Shown in pieces: positions 1 through 7,710 of a stretch of DNA of 12,894 bases. The notes under the pieces are model-generated. The model did not search any database, was not told the origin of the DNA, and saw only the letters and a list, made by a program, of their open reading frames with translations. Origin of the DNA: Proteobacteria bacterium UBA7821 (GTDB taxonomy: Bacteria; Pseudomonadota; Gammaproteobacteria; Comchoanobacterales; Comchoanobacteraceae); NCBI GenBank assembly GCA_002480165.1, contig DLBP01000045.1, forward strand, positions 1 to 12,894, given 5' to 3'. Positions within the stretch are counted from its first letter, which is position 1, and each line of letters starts with the position of its first letter. Position numbers and translations under genes: made by a program.

Positions 1-11
1 TGGATTTCTAG

Positions 12-704
12 ATGACGGATATGCATGTGGCAGTCATCATGGATGGCAATCGACGCTGGGCTAGAAATAAGTCATTACCAGTCTCATTGGGTCACAAAAA
101 AGGGGCTGACCGACTCCTGGAGTTGCTCAATGTCGCAGTCGAACAAAGAATTAAAGCATTGACAGTCTATGCCTGGAGCCGTGATAACTTTCAAAGGTCT
201 CACGAAGAACAGTCCATGATTTTTGACCTAATGATGTTAGTGTCCAGCCGATTTATCCAACAAGCCATTCGTTTGGATATTTGCGTCAAACACATTGGTG
301 ATTTGGCTCTATTACCACACAAAGTGTCACACAAGCTGCAAGAGATTGAGGAAAAGACCAAAAGCCATCAAGGCCTTAAGTTATTTATAGCTGCGGCTTA
401 TTCGAGTCGATACAGTATTACCAGTGCGGTTAAAACCATCGCTGAACGCGTCCAAAGTCAACAGCTGTGCGTTTCAGATATTAGCGAATCACTGTTAGAC
501 ATGATGCTGCGATCTCAACATACCGATGCTCCCAACTTATTAATCAGAACAAGTGGCGAGTGTCGGCTCAGTGATTTCTTACTCTGGGAAATCGCCTACA
601 CCGAGATTTATTTTTGTCAGAAAAAATGGCCAGATTTTCAGGCAAAAGATTTTAAGGATGCTTTGTTATGGTATCAGGGTAGACAGAGGCGTTTTGGATG
701 CTAG
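12..704 (+). CDS. uppS: Undecaprenyl diphosphate synthase (cis-prenyltransferase)
   Basis: This cytosolic or membrane-associated enzyme condenses farnesyl diphosphate with isopentenyl diphosphates to give undecaprenyl diphosphate, the carrier lipid for peptidoglycan and O-antigen. The 230-aa product shows the family signatures in order. HVAVIMDGNRRWA (residues 5-17) includes the catalytic Asp11. GHKKGAD follows, then YAWSRDNFQR, which corresponds to E. coli YAFSSENWNR. RTSGE (179-183) is followed by Arg185, giving the diphosphate-binding Arg and Glu set. TEIYF contains the Mg-binding-type Glu198, then WPDF, and the protein ends in RRFGC. It is slightly shorter than E. coli UppS because it lacks the N-terminal extension. 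A stop (TAG, 9-11) lies in frame directly upstream, so the start is the ATG at 12 or the one at 21. One oddity is AAAYSSRY where most family members have ANYGGR. The 3' end overlaps cdsA by 7 nt. Confidence 0.96.
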   Translation: MTDMHVAVIMDGNRRWARNKSLPVSLGHKKGADRLLELLNVAVEQRIKALTVYAWSRDNFQRSHEEQSMIFDLMMLVSSRFIQQAIRLDICVKHIGDLALLPHKVSHKLQEIEEKTKSHQGLKLFIAAAYSSRYSITSAVKTIAERVQSQQLCVSDISESLLDMMLRSQHTDAPNLLIRTSGECRLSDFLLWEIAYTEIYFCQKKWPDFQAKDFKDALLWYQGRQRRFGC

Positions 705-1591
705 AGATCTTGGGTAGTGAGCGCAATCGATATCTTTCAGCCACCGTGGCAATGCCACTGGTGATACTGAGTATACTACAACCAGACGCGTTTTTATTCA
801 AAGTGACAGCCATGTTACTCTTATTTTGGTCTGCCAAAGAATGGTCCAGCTTAGTAAGCTTATTTAAAATCGGCAGTCAACTGTTCACAACGATCACAAT
901 CGCAGGGTTTGTCATACTAGGCTTGTGGGTCATGCCATTATTGAGCCATACAGCCCAATACCTAGTGTCTGCTGGTATGTTGTCAATGCTAGTTCTTGGT
1001 ACATTACCCGTTGTGTGTGCTGTGTTTGGTATGCACGGTTTACTGTTTTGTTTTCAGTCAGGCTTGTTTTGGTTGTTTATGGGCGCCGTAATCCATGCAG
1101 CGCTGGCTTTTAGTTTTATCATCTTGAGAGACAGTTCTATTGAATTAATGCTCGCACTGTTATTAATTTGCTGGTGTAACGATACAGCGGCCTATCTTGT
1201 GGGCAAGCACTATGGGGCATGGAGAATCACATCGCTTAGTCCAAATAAGACATGGGAGGGCTACTTAGCCGGTTTCTTTGTTTTATGGCCATTGATTGTC
1301 TGGTTGTTTGATCAAGCGCCTGGCACAATCACTACGCTATTTAGCCCACAGCTACAAGCCAACCTGGGTATCATCCCATTAGCGTGTCTGGTGGCATGTA
1401 TGACCAGTGGTATGCAGTTAGTTGGAGATATTTTTGAGAGTGCTTTAAAAAGACAAGCGGATGTTAAAGACAGTGGTGTGTTTCTACCGGGTCATGGTGG
1501 ATTACTCGATCGCTTAGACAGTATGTTTCTGGTGATGCCAGCATCGAGCTGCTTGGTTTTGTGGAATGATTTTTCTTGGGGATTGATTTAA
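698..1591 (+). CDS. cdsA: Phosphatidate cytidylyltransferase (CDP-diglyceride synthase)
   Basis: This integral inner-membrane enzyme converts phosphatidic acid and CTP to CDP-diacylglycerol, the precursor of phosphatidylethanolamine and phosphatidylglycerol. The 297-aa product is highly hydrophobic with several membrane segments. The C-terminal CDS signature is complete at residues 248-274: S-A-L-K-R, then K257-D258, then P-G-H-G-G-L-L-D-R-L-D. Upstream are the conserved WCNDTAAY segment (Asp162) and SPNKTWEG (181-188), which help form the metal and CTP site. The start ATG lies inside the uppS stop region (7-nt overlap) and is preceded by GAGG at 686-689, an 8-nt spacing. The stop is 1 nt from the bamA start. 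In many gammaproteobacteria dxr and/or rseP lie between these two genes; neither is present here. Confidence 0.96.
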   Translation: MLEILGSERNRYLSATVAMPLVILSILQPDAFLFKVTAMLLLFWSAKEWSSLVSLFKIGSQLFTTITIAGFVILGLWVMPLLSHTAQYLVSAGMLSMLVLGTLPVVCAVFGMHGLLFCFQSGLFWLFMGAVIHAALAFSFIILRDSSIELMLALLLICWCNDTAAYLVGKHYGAWRITSLSPNKTWEGYLAGFFVLWPLIVWLFDQAPGTITTLFSPQLQANLGIIPLACLVACMTSGMQLVGDIFESALKRQADVKDSGVFLPGHGGLLDRLDSMFLVMPASSCLVLWNDFSWGLI

Positions 1592-1592
1592 G

Positions 1593-3896
1593 ATGAGACA
1601 ACGTATTGTTATGGTATTGTGCGCGATATGCCTACAAATTGCCCATGCCGATGATTTATTAGAGCACATTAGTATGACGGGCTTAAAAATAGTATCTGAG
1701 CAAAGAATGATCGATCAGCTGAATCTAGAACAGGGACAGGTAGTTGATGCTGACGTGCTAGACGACATCATCAAAAGCCTCTATAAAACAGAGCTATTTA
1801 AGGATGTTAGTGTGACTTTTGATCAAGGTCACCTGATGATTGATGTAGATGAGAACTTGCATTTATCTGAATATACTTTCACAGGTGTTGGTTATTGGCG
1901 GTCGGATTCCTTTAAGGAGATATTAGAGACCGTTGGTTTGAAAAAAGGCAGCACCATATCGCCTTACCATACTAAACGGCTAGAGCAATTAGTGAAGCAC
2001 TATTATGAGCAACAGGGCTTCTTTGACTCATCGATGACCATTGATTACACCATAGACGAAACATCAGGTCGCGTTAACTTACACTTACACATATCAGAGG
2101 GGTCGATGCGGCGGATACAATCAGTCACCATCGAGGGTAATGAATCATTTGATCATTCCAAGCTATTGAGAGTAACTGATATTCGTGAAACACAATGGTG
2201 GAATATCATTCAAATGGATGATCTCTACTCACAGTCACGTTATGAACTTGCTAAGGAACTGATCGAGGATTACTACTACAGCCAGGGTTATTATAATTTC
2301 CAATGGCTGAGTGATGAGGTGAATGTAGCAGAGGATGGGTCGGTTGCTATTGTCTGGCGCATACAAGAAGGCCTGCCATGTTATCTGGGAACAATCGAGT
2401 GGTCAGCCGTAACAGAGATTGATCAAGATGATCTCAATGACTTGGTTGATCAGTATGTTCAATCTGGATCCCCAGCATTTAGAGATAACATCGTTGACGC
2501 AAAACATGCTATTGAGCATTATTTAGGCAATCTTGGCTATGCTATGGCTGTTGTTGATATGGTGATTACCCCAACACAGGAAGTTGATGGTAAGGTCTAC
2601 GTGAGTGTCCTCTATCAGATCGATGCGGGGCGGAAGTTTCGTATTAGGCAAATTGATTTCCAAGGTAACTACTTAACAAGTATTGATCTATTCCGTCAGT
2701 TTCTACCCGTTTATGAAGGGATGTTGTATTCAGAGGATGTGTTCAATCAATCATTATGGAAATTAAATTCAAAAGCATACATTCAAAATGCATCGTGGGA
2801 AGTCCTACCGGTAGCGGGTGTGGATAATGCACTGGACTTGTTGTATCACTTAGAAGAGGTCAGTAAGCGGAGTTATATTGTCAAGTATGGTTACAGTTCT
2901 ATTGATCACCAATTCGTTGGTTTTCAGTTTAATGAAAACAATTTCATGGGGCTTGGTATCTCAACAATGTTGGATGCGTCATTATCAAAAGTGAGTCAAA
3001 AAATCTCGTTTTCACTGAACAACCCACACCTGTTTGGTGGCAATTGGGGTTCATCGACGACGATAGATTACCAACGGTCTAATAACAACAAAACGGCGGT
3101 GACAGATTATATAGCAAGAGATTTTTCTCTATCACAGGGCATTGCCTATTGGTTGAGTGATCATAGCAATGTAGGGGTTAAATTGGCCTACATCAATAAG
3201 GAGTTGAGTCAAACAGAAAACCCAAGTCGTGACTTTGTTAGCTTTATTGATCGATATGGCAGTGATATACAGCAGTTAAATTTGGTTGTTGAATGGGACT
3301 ACAATCAATTAAATCGCTGGTATATGCCGCAAGAAGGTTATAAGCTTAGTGCGTCTAGCTCTGCACATCGGCTTTGGTCTAGTGCGGATAACTCTAATTG
3401 GGTTTCGGCGTTTGCTAAATGGGTCGGTTATTTTCCCATCGTGAAAACAAATGAGGCAAATAGGGATTGGATATTCTTAGTCTCCACTAGCATTGGCTCA
3501 AAATTTGCACTTGGTTCTGGTTCAGAAGTGCCATTTTATAATCGATATTATGCAGGTGGTAATGGCAGTGTGCGAGCATACAAACCCAATTCGCTGGGTA
3601 ACAAAGACATGAATGGTGATGCTAGGGGTGGGGATTACTTGACAGAATTGTCCTTGAACTTGATTGTGCCCAATCCAATTAGTGAAGATTTGAGGACATC
3701 TCTATTTGCAGATGCTGGACAAGTGCATTTGTCGTCGATTAAATTAGCTGATACTCGCTATTCCGTCGGTATCAATTTAGAGTACACCTTACCAATACTG
3801 GGTGTGCCCATTACGTTGTCAGCTGGTAGGGGCCTGAATCCACAAGGTGTTGAGCGATTAAAAGAGTTCACCTTTGATCTTGGTTTTTCTTTTTAG
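1593..3896 (+). CDS. bamA: Outer membrane protein assembly factor BamA (Omp85 family)
   Basis: BamA is the essential core of the BAM complex, which folds and inserts beta-barrel proteins into the outer membrane. The 767-aa product has a signal peptide (residues 1 to about 19, cleavage near AHA/DD). A long periplasmic part of about 400 residues follows, with the alternating pattern expected of five POTRA domains, for example G-N-E-S-F-D and G-F-F-D-S-S-M-T-I-D. A C-terminal 16-strand-type barrel ends in the sorting-type FDLGFSF with terminal Phe. The loop-6 motif is V660-R661-A662-Y663 within GGNGSVRAY, so Ala replaces the usual Gly of VRGF/VRGY. It is somewhat shorter than E. coli BamA (810 aa). 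GGGGA at 1578-1582 is a plausible ribosome-binding site 10 nt before the ATG. It probably shares a transcript with uppS and cdsA. Confidence 0.96.
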   Translation: MRQRIVMVLCAICLQIAHADDLLEHISMTGLKIVSEQRMIDQLNLEQGQVVDADVLDDIIKSLYKTELFKDVSVTFDQGHLMIDVDENLHLSEYTFTGVGYWRSDSFKEILETVGLKKGSTISPYHTKRLEQLVKHYYEQQGFFDSSMTIDYTIDETSGRVNLHLHISEGSMRRIQSVTIEGNESFDHSKLLRVTDIRETQWWNIIQMDDLYSQSRYELAKELIEDYYYSQGYYNFQWLSDEVNVAEDGSVAIVWRIQEGLPCYLGTIEWSAVTEIDQDDLNDLVDQYVQSGSPAFRDNIVDAKHAIEHYLGNLGYAMAVVDMVITPTQEVDGKVYVSVLYQIDAGRKFRIRQIDFQGNYLTSIDLFRQFLPVYEGMLYSEDVFNQSLWKLNSKAYIQNASWEVLPVAGVDNALDLLYHLEEVSKRSYIVKYGYSSIDHQFVGFQFNENNFMGLGISTMLDASLSKVSQKISFSLNNPHLFGGNWGSSTTIDYQRSNNNKTAVTDYIARDFSLSQGIAYWLSDHSNVGVKLAYINKELSQTENPSRDFVSFIDRYGSDIQQLNLVVEWDYNQLNRWYMPQEGYKLSASSSAHRLWSSADNSNWVSAFAKWVGYFPIVKTNEANRDWIFLVSTSIGSKFALGSGSEVPFYNRYYAGGNGSVRAYKPNSLGNKDMNGDARGGDYLTELSLNLIVPNPISEDLRTSLFADAGQVHLSSIKLADTRYSVGINLEYTLPILGVPITLSAGRGLNPQGVERLKEFTFDLGFSF

Positions 3897-4023
3897 CCGA
3901 TTGTAACCCTGTGAATGATTTGTTGAACGGTTGTTATTCGTCAGCTTTTTCACAATCAAGGGGCATGGTGGCTGTATAAAGACGCATGCGCAAGACGGCG
4001 CCATGATCAAGTTTTAGATAGGC

Positions 4024-4051
4024 TTTACATTTTAATATGATATGCTAACAT
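4024..4051 (+). promoter_or_regulatory. Candidate promoter upstream of skp
   Basis: In the 181-nt spacer between bamA and skp, TTTACA (4024-4029) and TAACAT (4046-4051) are separated by 16 nt and resemble sigma70 -35 and -10 boxes (5/6 and 4/6 matches). An alternative is the extended -10-like TGATATGCT (4038-4046). I see no convincing sigma-E-type promoter and no clear rho-independent terminator after bamA. The rest of the spacer (3897-4023) holds no recognisable gene, and read-through from bamA remains possible. Confidence 0.4.
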
Positions 4052-4062
4052 GTACACATGTT
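4047..4062. repeat. Perfect 7-bp inverted repeat before skp
   Basis: AACATGT (4047-4053) and ACATGTT (4056-4062) form a perfect inverted repeat around a 2-nt centre. It overlaps the candidate -10 box and ends 5 nt before the skp ribosome-binding site (AGGAG, 4068-4072). The position would suit an operator. With only a 2-nt loop it is less likely to be an RNA hairpin. No known regulator site is recognised. Confidence 0.45.
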
Positions 4063-4077
4063 ATTTTAGGAGTTGAC

Positions 4078-4620
4078 GTGAAAAAAATAGTTATGTTGCT
4101 TGTTTTGACAAGTCTTTCACTTTCTTATGCTGGATTGTTTTCCGGTTCTGAAGACGCTAAGTTTGGTATTGCTGTCGTTGATTTGGGAAGAATCATGGAG
4201 ACGTCCACGGTTTCTAAAGAGGCACATGAGACACTGGCTGCTGAATTTGACCCAAGGCGTGCAGAAATTGTCGAAACTTCCAATGCATTCAAGCAAGAGT
4301 ACGAGGACTTCAACCGTGATAAGTCTCTAATGACTGATGAAGAAGTCCAAGCTAAACAGGAGCTATTGGCTTCTAAATCAGCTGATTTGACAGCCACTCA
4401 GATGAGTTTTGAGCAGGAGTTTTACGACGCGCAAAACACATTGTTTCAGAAATTACTTGATCAGGTCAAGCAGTCTGTGAATCGCATAGCCAAATCAGAG
4501 GGTTACTCACTCGTATTGCCAGCAAATCAGGTGGTCCACTACGAGAAGACTCATGACATCACCGATAAAGTCCTGCCAACTTTGACGAGCGTTGTCAGTA
4601 GTGCAGATGCTGAAGAATAA
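4078..4620 (+). CDS. skp: Periplasmic chaperone Skp/OmpH family
   Basis: Skp is a trimeric periplasmic holdase that carries unfolded outer-membrane proteins from the Sec translocon to BAM. I place the start at the GTG at 4078, which follows AGGAG (4068-4072) by 5 nt and gives a clean signal peptide, MKKIVMLLVLTSLSLSYA, cleaved after residue 18. The ATG at 4042 would add 12 residues ahead of this and has no clear ribosome-binding site. The resulting 180-aa protein is typical in length. It has the short beta segment FGIAVVDLGRIMETS, then a charged helical region consistent with the Skp coiled-coil tentacles (roughly residues 45-140), then a return segment with SEGYSLVLPANQVVHY that fits the OmpH-type body domain. 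It sits between bamA and lpxD as in many Gram-negatives, and its stop abuts the lpxD start. Confidence 0.9.
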   Translation: MKKIVMLLVLTSLSLSYAGLFSGSEDAKFGIAVVDLGRIMETSTVSKEAHETLAAEFDPRRAEIVETSNAFKQEYEDFNRDKSLMTDEEVQAKQELLASKSADLTATQMSFEQEFYDAQNTLFQKLLDQVKQSVNRIAKSEGYSLVLPANQVVHYEKTHDITDKVLPTLTSVVSSADAEE

Positions 4621-5676
4621 ATGACCGTGTTAACACTGCATGATATTAGCCAAGCGATCAACGGTGCTTGTGTTAATATCTCCAACCTGAAGGCGCCAGT
4701 CACTCGACTGGCGTCTCTGGTATCAGCAACACCGGCAGATATCTCTGTTCTATCTAGTGCCAATTACATCCATGCAGCAAAACAGTCATCGTGTCTAGCG
4801 CTGGTTGTCTCGAAGCAATTATCCCATCAGTTTGCTCAAGATGAAACGCCAATGATCGTTGTAGAGGATGCGGAACACGCTTGGATTGCTTTGGCCAAAC
4901 TTTTTTTTCGGCAAACAAGGGCTTTGTTTGAAGTAGCAGATTGCCGAAAATCGCACGCTTTGATTGACCAATCGGCAGCTATTGATCCCAGTGCTGTGAT
5001 TGCTCCAGGTGCCACAATTGGTGCTGGTGCAACCATCGGGTCAGGGACTGTTATTGGTGCAAATAGTTCGATTGGCTCAGGTGCTACCGTTGGTCGAGAC
5101 TGTTACATTTATCCTGGTGTAACCATTCTAGATCAGGTGTTGGTTGGTGATCATTGCTCAATCGGATCGGGTTCTGTGATTGGATCGGAAGGGTTTGGCT
5201 TTTTTAATAAAGACAAACAGTGGCATCACATTCCACATTTAGGGACCGTTATCATTCAAGACAATGTCAATATTGGTGCTAATTGCTCAATCGACAGAGG
5301 GACCTTAGATAACACGTTGATCGAAGAGGGTGCGATACTGGATAATCAAATTCACATTGCCCACAATGTCACCATTGGCCAATGCACAGCGCTGGCTGGC
5401 GGGACTTCAATTGCTGGTAGCGCGACGATTGGTCAGTATTGCCGAATCGGTGGTGGTTGCCTGATAGCCGGTCACTTGTCTATTTGTGATCATGTTGATT
5501 TGATTGGATCAACTTCTGTTCGGAAGTCTATCGACAAACCAGGTGTTTATGGTAGTATCTTTGGCCATATTCTAGCACACGCAGAGTGGGCGAGAGCATG
5601 TGTTCACTTAAAAAACATCACAGAGTTAGCGAAAACAATGAAACAAAAACTTGGGTTTGATCGTGCTGGAAATTAA
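4621..5676 (+). CDS. lpxD: UDP-3-O-(3-hydroxyacyl)glucosamine N-acyltransferase
   Basis: LpxD performs the third step of lipid A synthesis, transferring a 3-hydroxyacyl chain from acyl carrier protein to the 2-amine of UDP-3-O-acylglucosamine. The 351-aa product has the N-terminal uridine-binding-type domain (about 1-105). A left-handed beta-helix of hexapeptide repeats follows (about 110-325, such as AVIAPGATIGAGATIGSGTV), then a short C-terminal helix. The catalytic region matches the family: IHIAHNVTIG contains His248, equivalent to the E. coli catalytic His239, preceded by SEGFGF and SIDRG. The ATG immediately follows the skp stop (TAAATG), indicating translational coupling. The 3' end overlaps fabZ in another frame. 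Confidence 0.95.
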   Translation: MTVLTLHDISQAINGACVNISNLKAPVTRLASLVSATPADISVLSSANYIHAAKQSSCLALVVSKQLSHQFAQDETPMIVVEDAEHAWIALAKLFFRQTRALFEVADCRKSHALIDQSAAIDPSAVIAPGATIGAGATIGSGTVIGANSSIGSGATVGRDCYIYPGVTILDQVLVGDHCSIGSGSVIGSEGFGFFNKDKQWHHIPHLGTVIIQDNVNIGANCSIDRGTLDNTLIEEGAILDNQIHIAHNVTIGQCTALAGGTSIAGSATIGQYCRIGGGCLIAGHLSICDHVDLIGSTSVRKSIDKPGVYGSIFGHILAHAEWARACVHLKNITELAKTMKQKLGFDRAGN

Positions 5677-6106
5677 AAATTATCTACCTCAACGCTATCC
5701 ATTTCTCATGGTCGATCGTGTAGAGAAAATTGATGCTAATGAAATCATCGGTTTTAAAAATTTAACGATTAATGAGCAGTTCTTTCACGGTCACTTTCCT
5801 GGTTATCCCATTATGCCAGGTGTGCTGGTGATCGAAGCACTGGCTCAGATATCTGGTATATTGGTAGTCGATCGTTTAAAAAAACAATCAGATAAATCCG
5901 ACGTTGTGTTCGAATTTATGCTCGTCGGCGTTGATAAGGCAAGATTTAAGAAGCAGGTAGTTCCTGGTGATCAGTTGATGTTGCACGCAAAGATCGTCAA
6001 GAACAAAGGTAAGATTTTTTATTTTGACGTTTATTCATCAGTCAAAGACCAGATAACCAGTAAAGCTGAGGTTATGTTAGCAGATGTCACTCGTTCACCC
6101 GCATAG
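5663..6106 (+). CDS. fabZ: 3-hydroxyacyl-ACP dehydratase FabZ
   Basis: FabZ dehydrates beta-hydroxyacyl-ACP to trans-2-enoyl-ACP in fatty-acid elongation and competes with LpxA and LpxD for the same hydroxyacyl-ACP pool. I favour the GTG at 5663, which gives a 147-aa protein beginning MLEIKNYLPQRYPFLMVDRV, matching the usual family start before LPHRYPFLLVDR. TTG codons at 5651 and 5657 are alternatives and no strong ribosome-binding site settles the choice. The hot-dog fold signature is FFHGHFPGYPIMPGVLVIEA, with catalytic His44 and Glu58 (numbered from 5663). The start lies inside the end of lpxD (14-nt overlap), and the 3' end overlaps lpxA by 23 nt. Confidence 0.95.
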   Translation: MLEIKNYLPQRYPFLMVDRVEKIDANEIIGFKNLTINEQFFHGHFPGYPIMPGVLVIEALAQISGILVVDRLKKQSDKSDVVFEFMLVGVDKARFKKQVVPGDQLMLHAKIVKNKGKIFYFDVYSSVKDQITSKAEVMLADVTRSPA

Positions 6107-6869
6107 CATCGTAGATCCATCCGCAGTTATTGCTGATGACGTCACTGTTGGTCCATGGTCGCATATTGGCCCTGGCTGTACCATTGGTTCGGGCACAACC
6201 ATTGGCCCACATGTTTGTATCCATAAAAATACAAAGATCGGTTGTCATAATACAGTACACGCCTTTGCGTCTATCGGCGGTAACCCTCAGGTTAGTGATT
6301 ACAAGCAAGAAGATGTTAGCACGTTAACAGTCGGTGATCGGAATGTTTTTCATGAGTATGTCACCATTAATCGTGGTTGTTGTATCAGAGGTTCAGGCAA
6401 GACGGTTATTGGTTCTGACAATTTATTTCAAGTCTCATCACATGTTGCTCATGACTGCCTGATTGGTAATCACGTCATTTTTGGGAACTCATCAGCCGTT
6501 GCTGGTCATGTCAAGATATCAGACTTTGTCATTCTTGGCGCATGGGTTGGTGTGCATCAGTTTTGTGAAGTGGGTAACGGTAGCTTTTTAACGCACAGTG
6601 CGATGGTGACACAGGATATATTGCCTTTTTTGATAGTTGCTGGCAATAAAGCTCGGGTTAGGGGGATTAACGTTGAGGGGCTTAAAAGAAGAGCGGTGAG
6701 TCAAGCAGACCTGTCTGTCATCAAGAGAGTGTATAAGTCGGCATATATTCAAAAAATGCCTCAAAATGAGTTAATATCACTGGTTAAAGATTTATTAGAC
6801 GAGGGGCATGAGCTTCTGCGGCCTATGCTGGATATGCTGCAGCTAACTAAACGAGGGTTTTTGCGGTAA
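6084..6869 (+). CDS. lpxA: Acyl-ACP--UDP-N-acetylglucosamine O-acyltransferase
   Basis: LpxA catalyses the first step of lipid A synthesis, transferring a 3-hydroxyacyl chain to the 3-OH of UDP-GlcNAc. The 261-aa protein is essentially the E. coli length (262). A left-handed beta-helix of hexapeptide repeats occupies about residues 1-190 and an alpha-helical C-terminal domain ends in RGFLR. The catalytic HxxH is His120/His123 in SSHVAHDC, and GINVEGLKRR is the family signature. At the position of E. coli Gly173, the acyl-chain ruler, the residue is His171 (VHQFCEVGNGSFLTHSAM), so a short acyl chain is predicted by inference. ATG 6084 lies within fabZ, with GAGGT (6070 region) about 11 nt upstream. 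lpxB does not follow; the 3' end overlaps convergent map. Confidence 0.95.
   Translation: MSLVHPHSIVDPSAVIADDVTVGPWSHIGPGCTIGSGTTIGPHVCIHKNTKIGCHNTVHAFASIGGNPQVSDYKQEDVSTLTVGDRNVFHEYVTINRGCCIRGSGKTVIGSDNLFQVSSHVAHDCLIGNHVIFGNSSAVAGHVKISDFVILGAWVGVHQFCEVGNGSFLTHSAMVTQDILPFLIVAGNKARVRGINVEGLKRRAVSQADLSVIKRVYKSAYIQKMPQNELISLVKDLLDEGHELLRPMLDMLQLTKRGFLR
6847..6869. other. Convergent 3' overlap of lpxA and map
   Basis: The last 23 nt of lpxA, through its TAA at 6867-6869, are also the last coding nucleotides and stop (TAG on the minus strand, 6847-6849) of map. There is no intergenic space for a terminator between the two convergent operons. Any terminator must lie inside coding sequence, or the transcripts overlap antisense. 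Confidence 0.9.
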
Positions 6870-7683
6870 TTGAGAAGATGTCTTCAATGTTTTCATCAGC
6901 TCTCAATGTCAGTATTTCAGGCGCCCCCTCTTCTTTAATTAAAATAGTGTGTTCCCATTGCGCTGATAGCGTGTGATCTTTTGTGACGACTGTCCATCCA
7001 TCTGGTAGTTGTTTAATGTGACGGCTGCCTAAATTAATCATGGGCTCAATCGTGAAAGTTAGACCGGGTTCCAGCAGTTGGCCTGGTGACTGTTGTTGGT
7101 CATAATGAAGCACCTGAAAGCCGTTTTCATGCATGACTTGTCCAATACCATGGCCGCAGAATTCATGGACTGTGCTGCAATGGTTGGCTGTTGCATGTTG
7201 TTCGATGATTTTTCCAATGGCATTGATGTTATTTCCAGGCTTGGCTAGCTGAATACCTAAGTATAGGCACTCTTGTGCTACCTGGCAGACTTTTTTCGCG
7301 GCTGCTGATGGTTTTTTCCCGACTATAAACATGCGAGATGTGTCACCGATGAAGCCATCTTTTTCAACAGTAACGTCAATGTTGATGATATCACCGTTTT
7401 TAAGCTTTTTCTTCCCGGGGACGCCATGGCAAATGACATGGTTGATAGACGTACAGATTGATTTAGGGAAACCCTGGTATCCTAAGCAGGCTGGTCTTGC
7501 TTTCAGCTCTTGGGTGATGTAGTCGTGACAAATCTCATCGAGCTTTTCCGTTAGGATTCCCGCTTTGACGTGTGGTTCGATCATGGTTAGTACTTGTGCT
7601 GCGTACTGCGATGCGACTCGCATTTTTTCAATCTGAGTCAAGTTTTTTCTGAAATGAGATAATGTGTTTGTGTGTTTTCGCAT
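6847..7683 (-). CDS. map: Methionine aminopeptidase, type I
   Basis: This cytosolic metalloprotease removes the initiator methionine from nascent proteins. The 278-aa product has the pita-bread fold motifs with all five metal ligands: Asp103 (NIDVTV), Asp114 (IGDTSR), His178 (CGHGIG), Glu213 (TIEPM) and Glu244 (QWEHT). The substrate-contact His86 is in NHVICHGVP. The core IEKMRVASQYAAQVL aligns with the E. coli start region, so Met1 gives an extension of about 8 residues relative to E. coli Map. A later start at Met21 would cut into the conserved helix. The C-terminus is also slightly longer than usual. It lies 27 nt downstream of the 169-aa minus-strand gene and probably shares its promoter. 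Its placement beside lpxA is unusual compared with the common rpsB/tsf neighbourhood. Confidence 0.95.
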   Translation of the reverse strand: MRKHTNTLSHFRKNLTQIEKMRVASQYAAQVLTMIEPHVKAGILTEKLDEICHDYITQELKARPACLGYQGFPKSICTSINHVICHGVPGKKKLKNGDIINIDVTVEKDGFIGDTSRMFIVGKKPSAAAKKVCQVAQECLYLGIQLAKPGNNINAIGKIIEQHATANHCSTVHEFCGHGIGQVMHENGFQVLHYDQQQSPGQLLEPGLTFTIEPMINLGSRHIKQLPDGWTVVTKDHTLSAQWEHTILIKEEGAPEILTLRADENIEDIFSITAKTLV

Positions 7684-7710
7684 ACCTTGTACCCATATTT
7701 TGAATCTACT

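Noticed and set aside
1..11. Possible C-terminus of frr (ribosome recycling factor), ending in a TAG at 9-11
   Set aside because: Only three codons are visible; frr is a common neighbour of uppS but nothing in the sequence identifies it.
925..1113. 62-codon open frame within cdsA on the same strand
   Set aside because: It lies wholly inside the membrane-segment coding region of cdsA and has no ribosome-binding site or recognisable protein features.
3975..3980. TATAAA as a -10 box in the bamA-skp gap
   Set aside because: No -35-like hexamer lies at a usable distance, and it is about 100 nt from the skp start.
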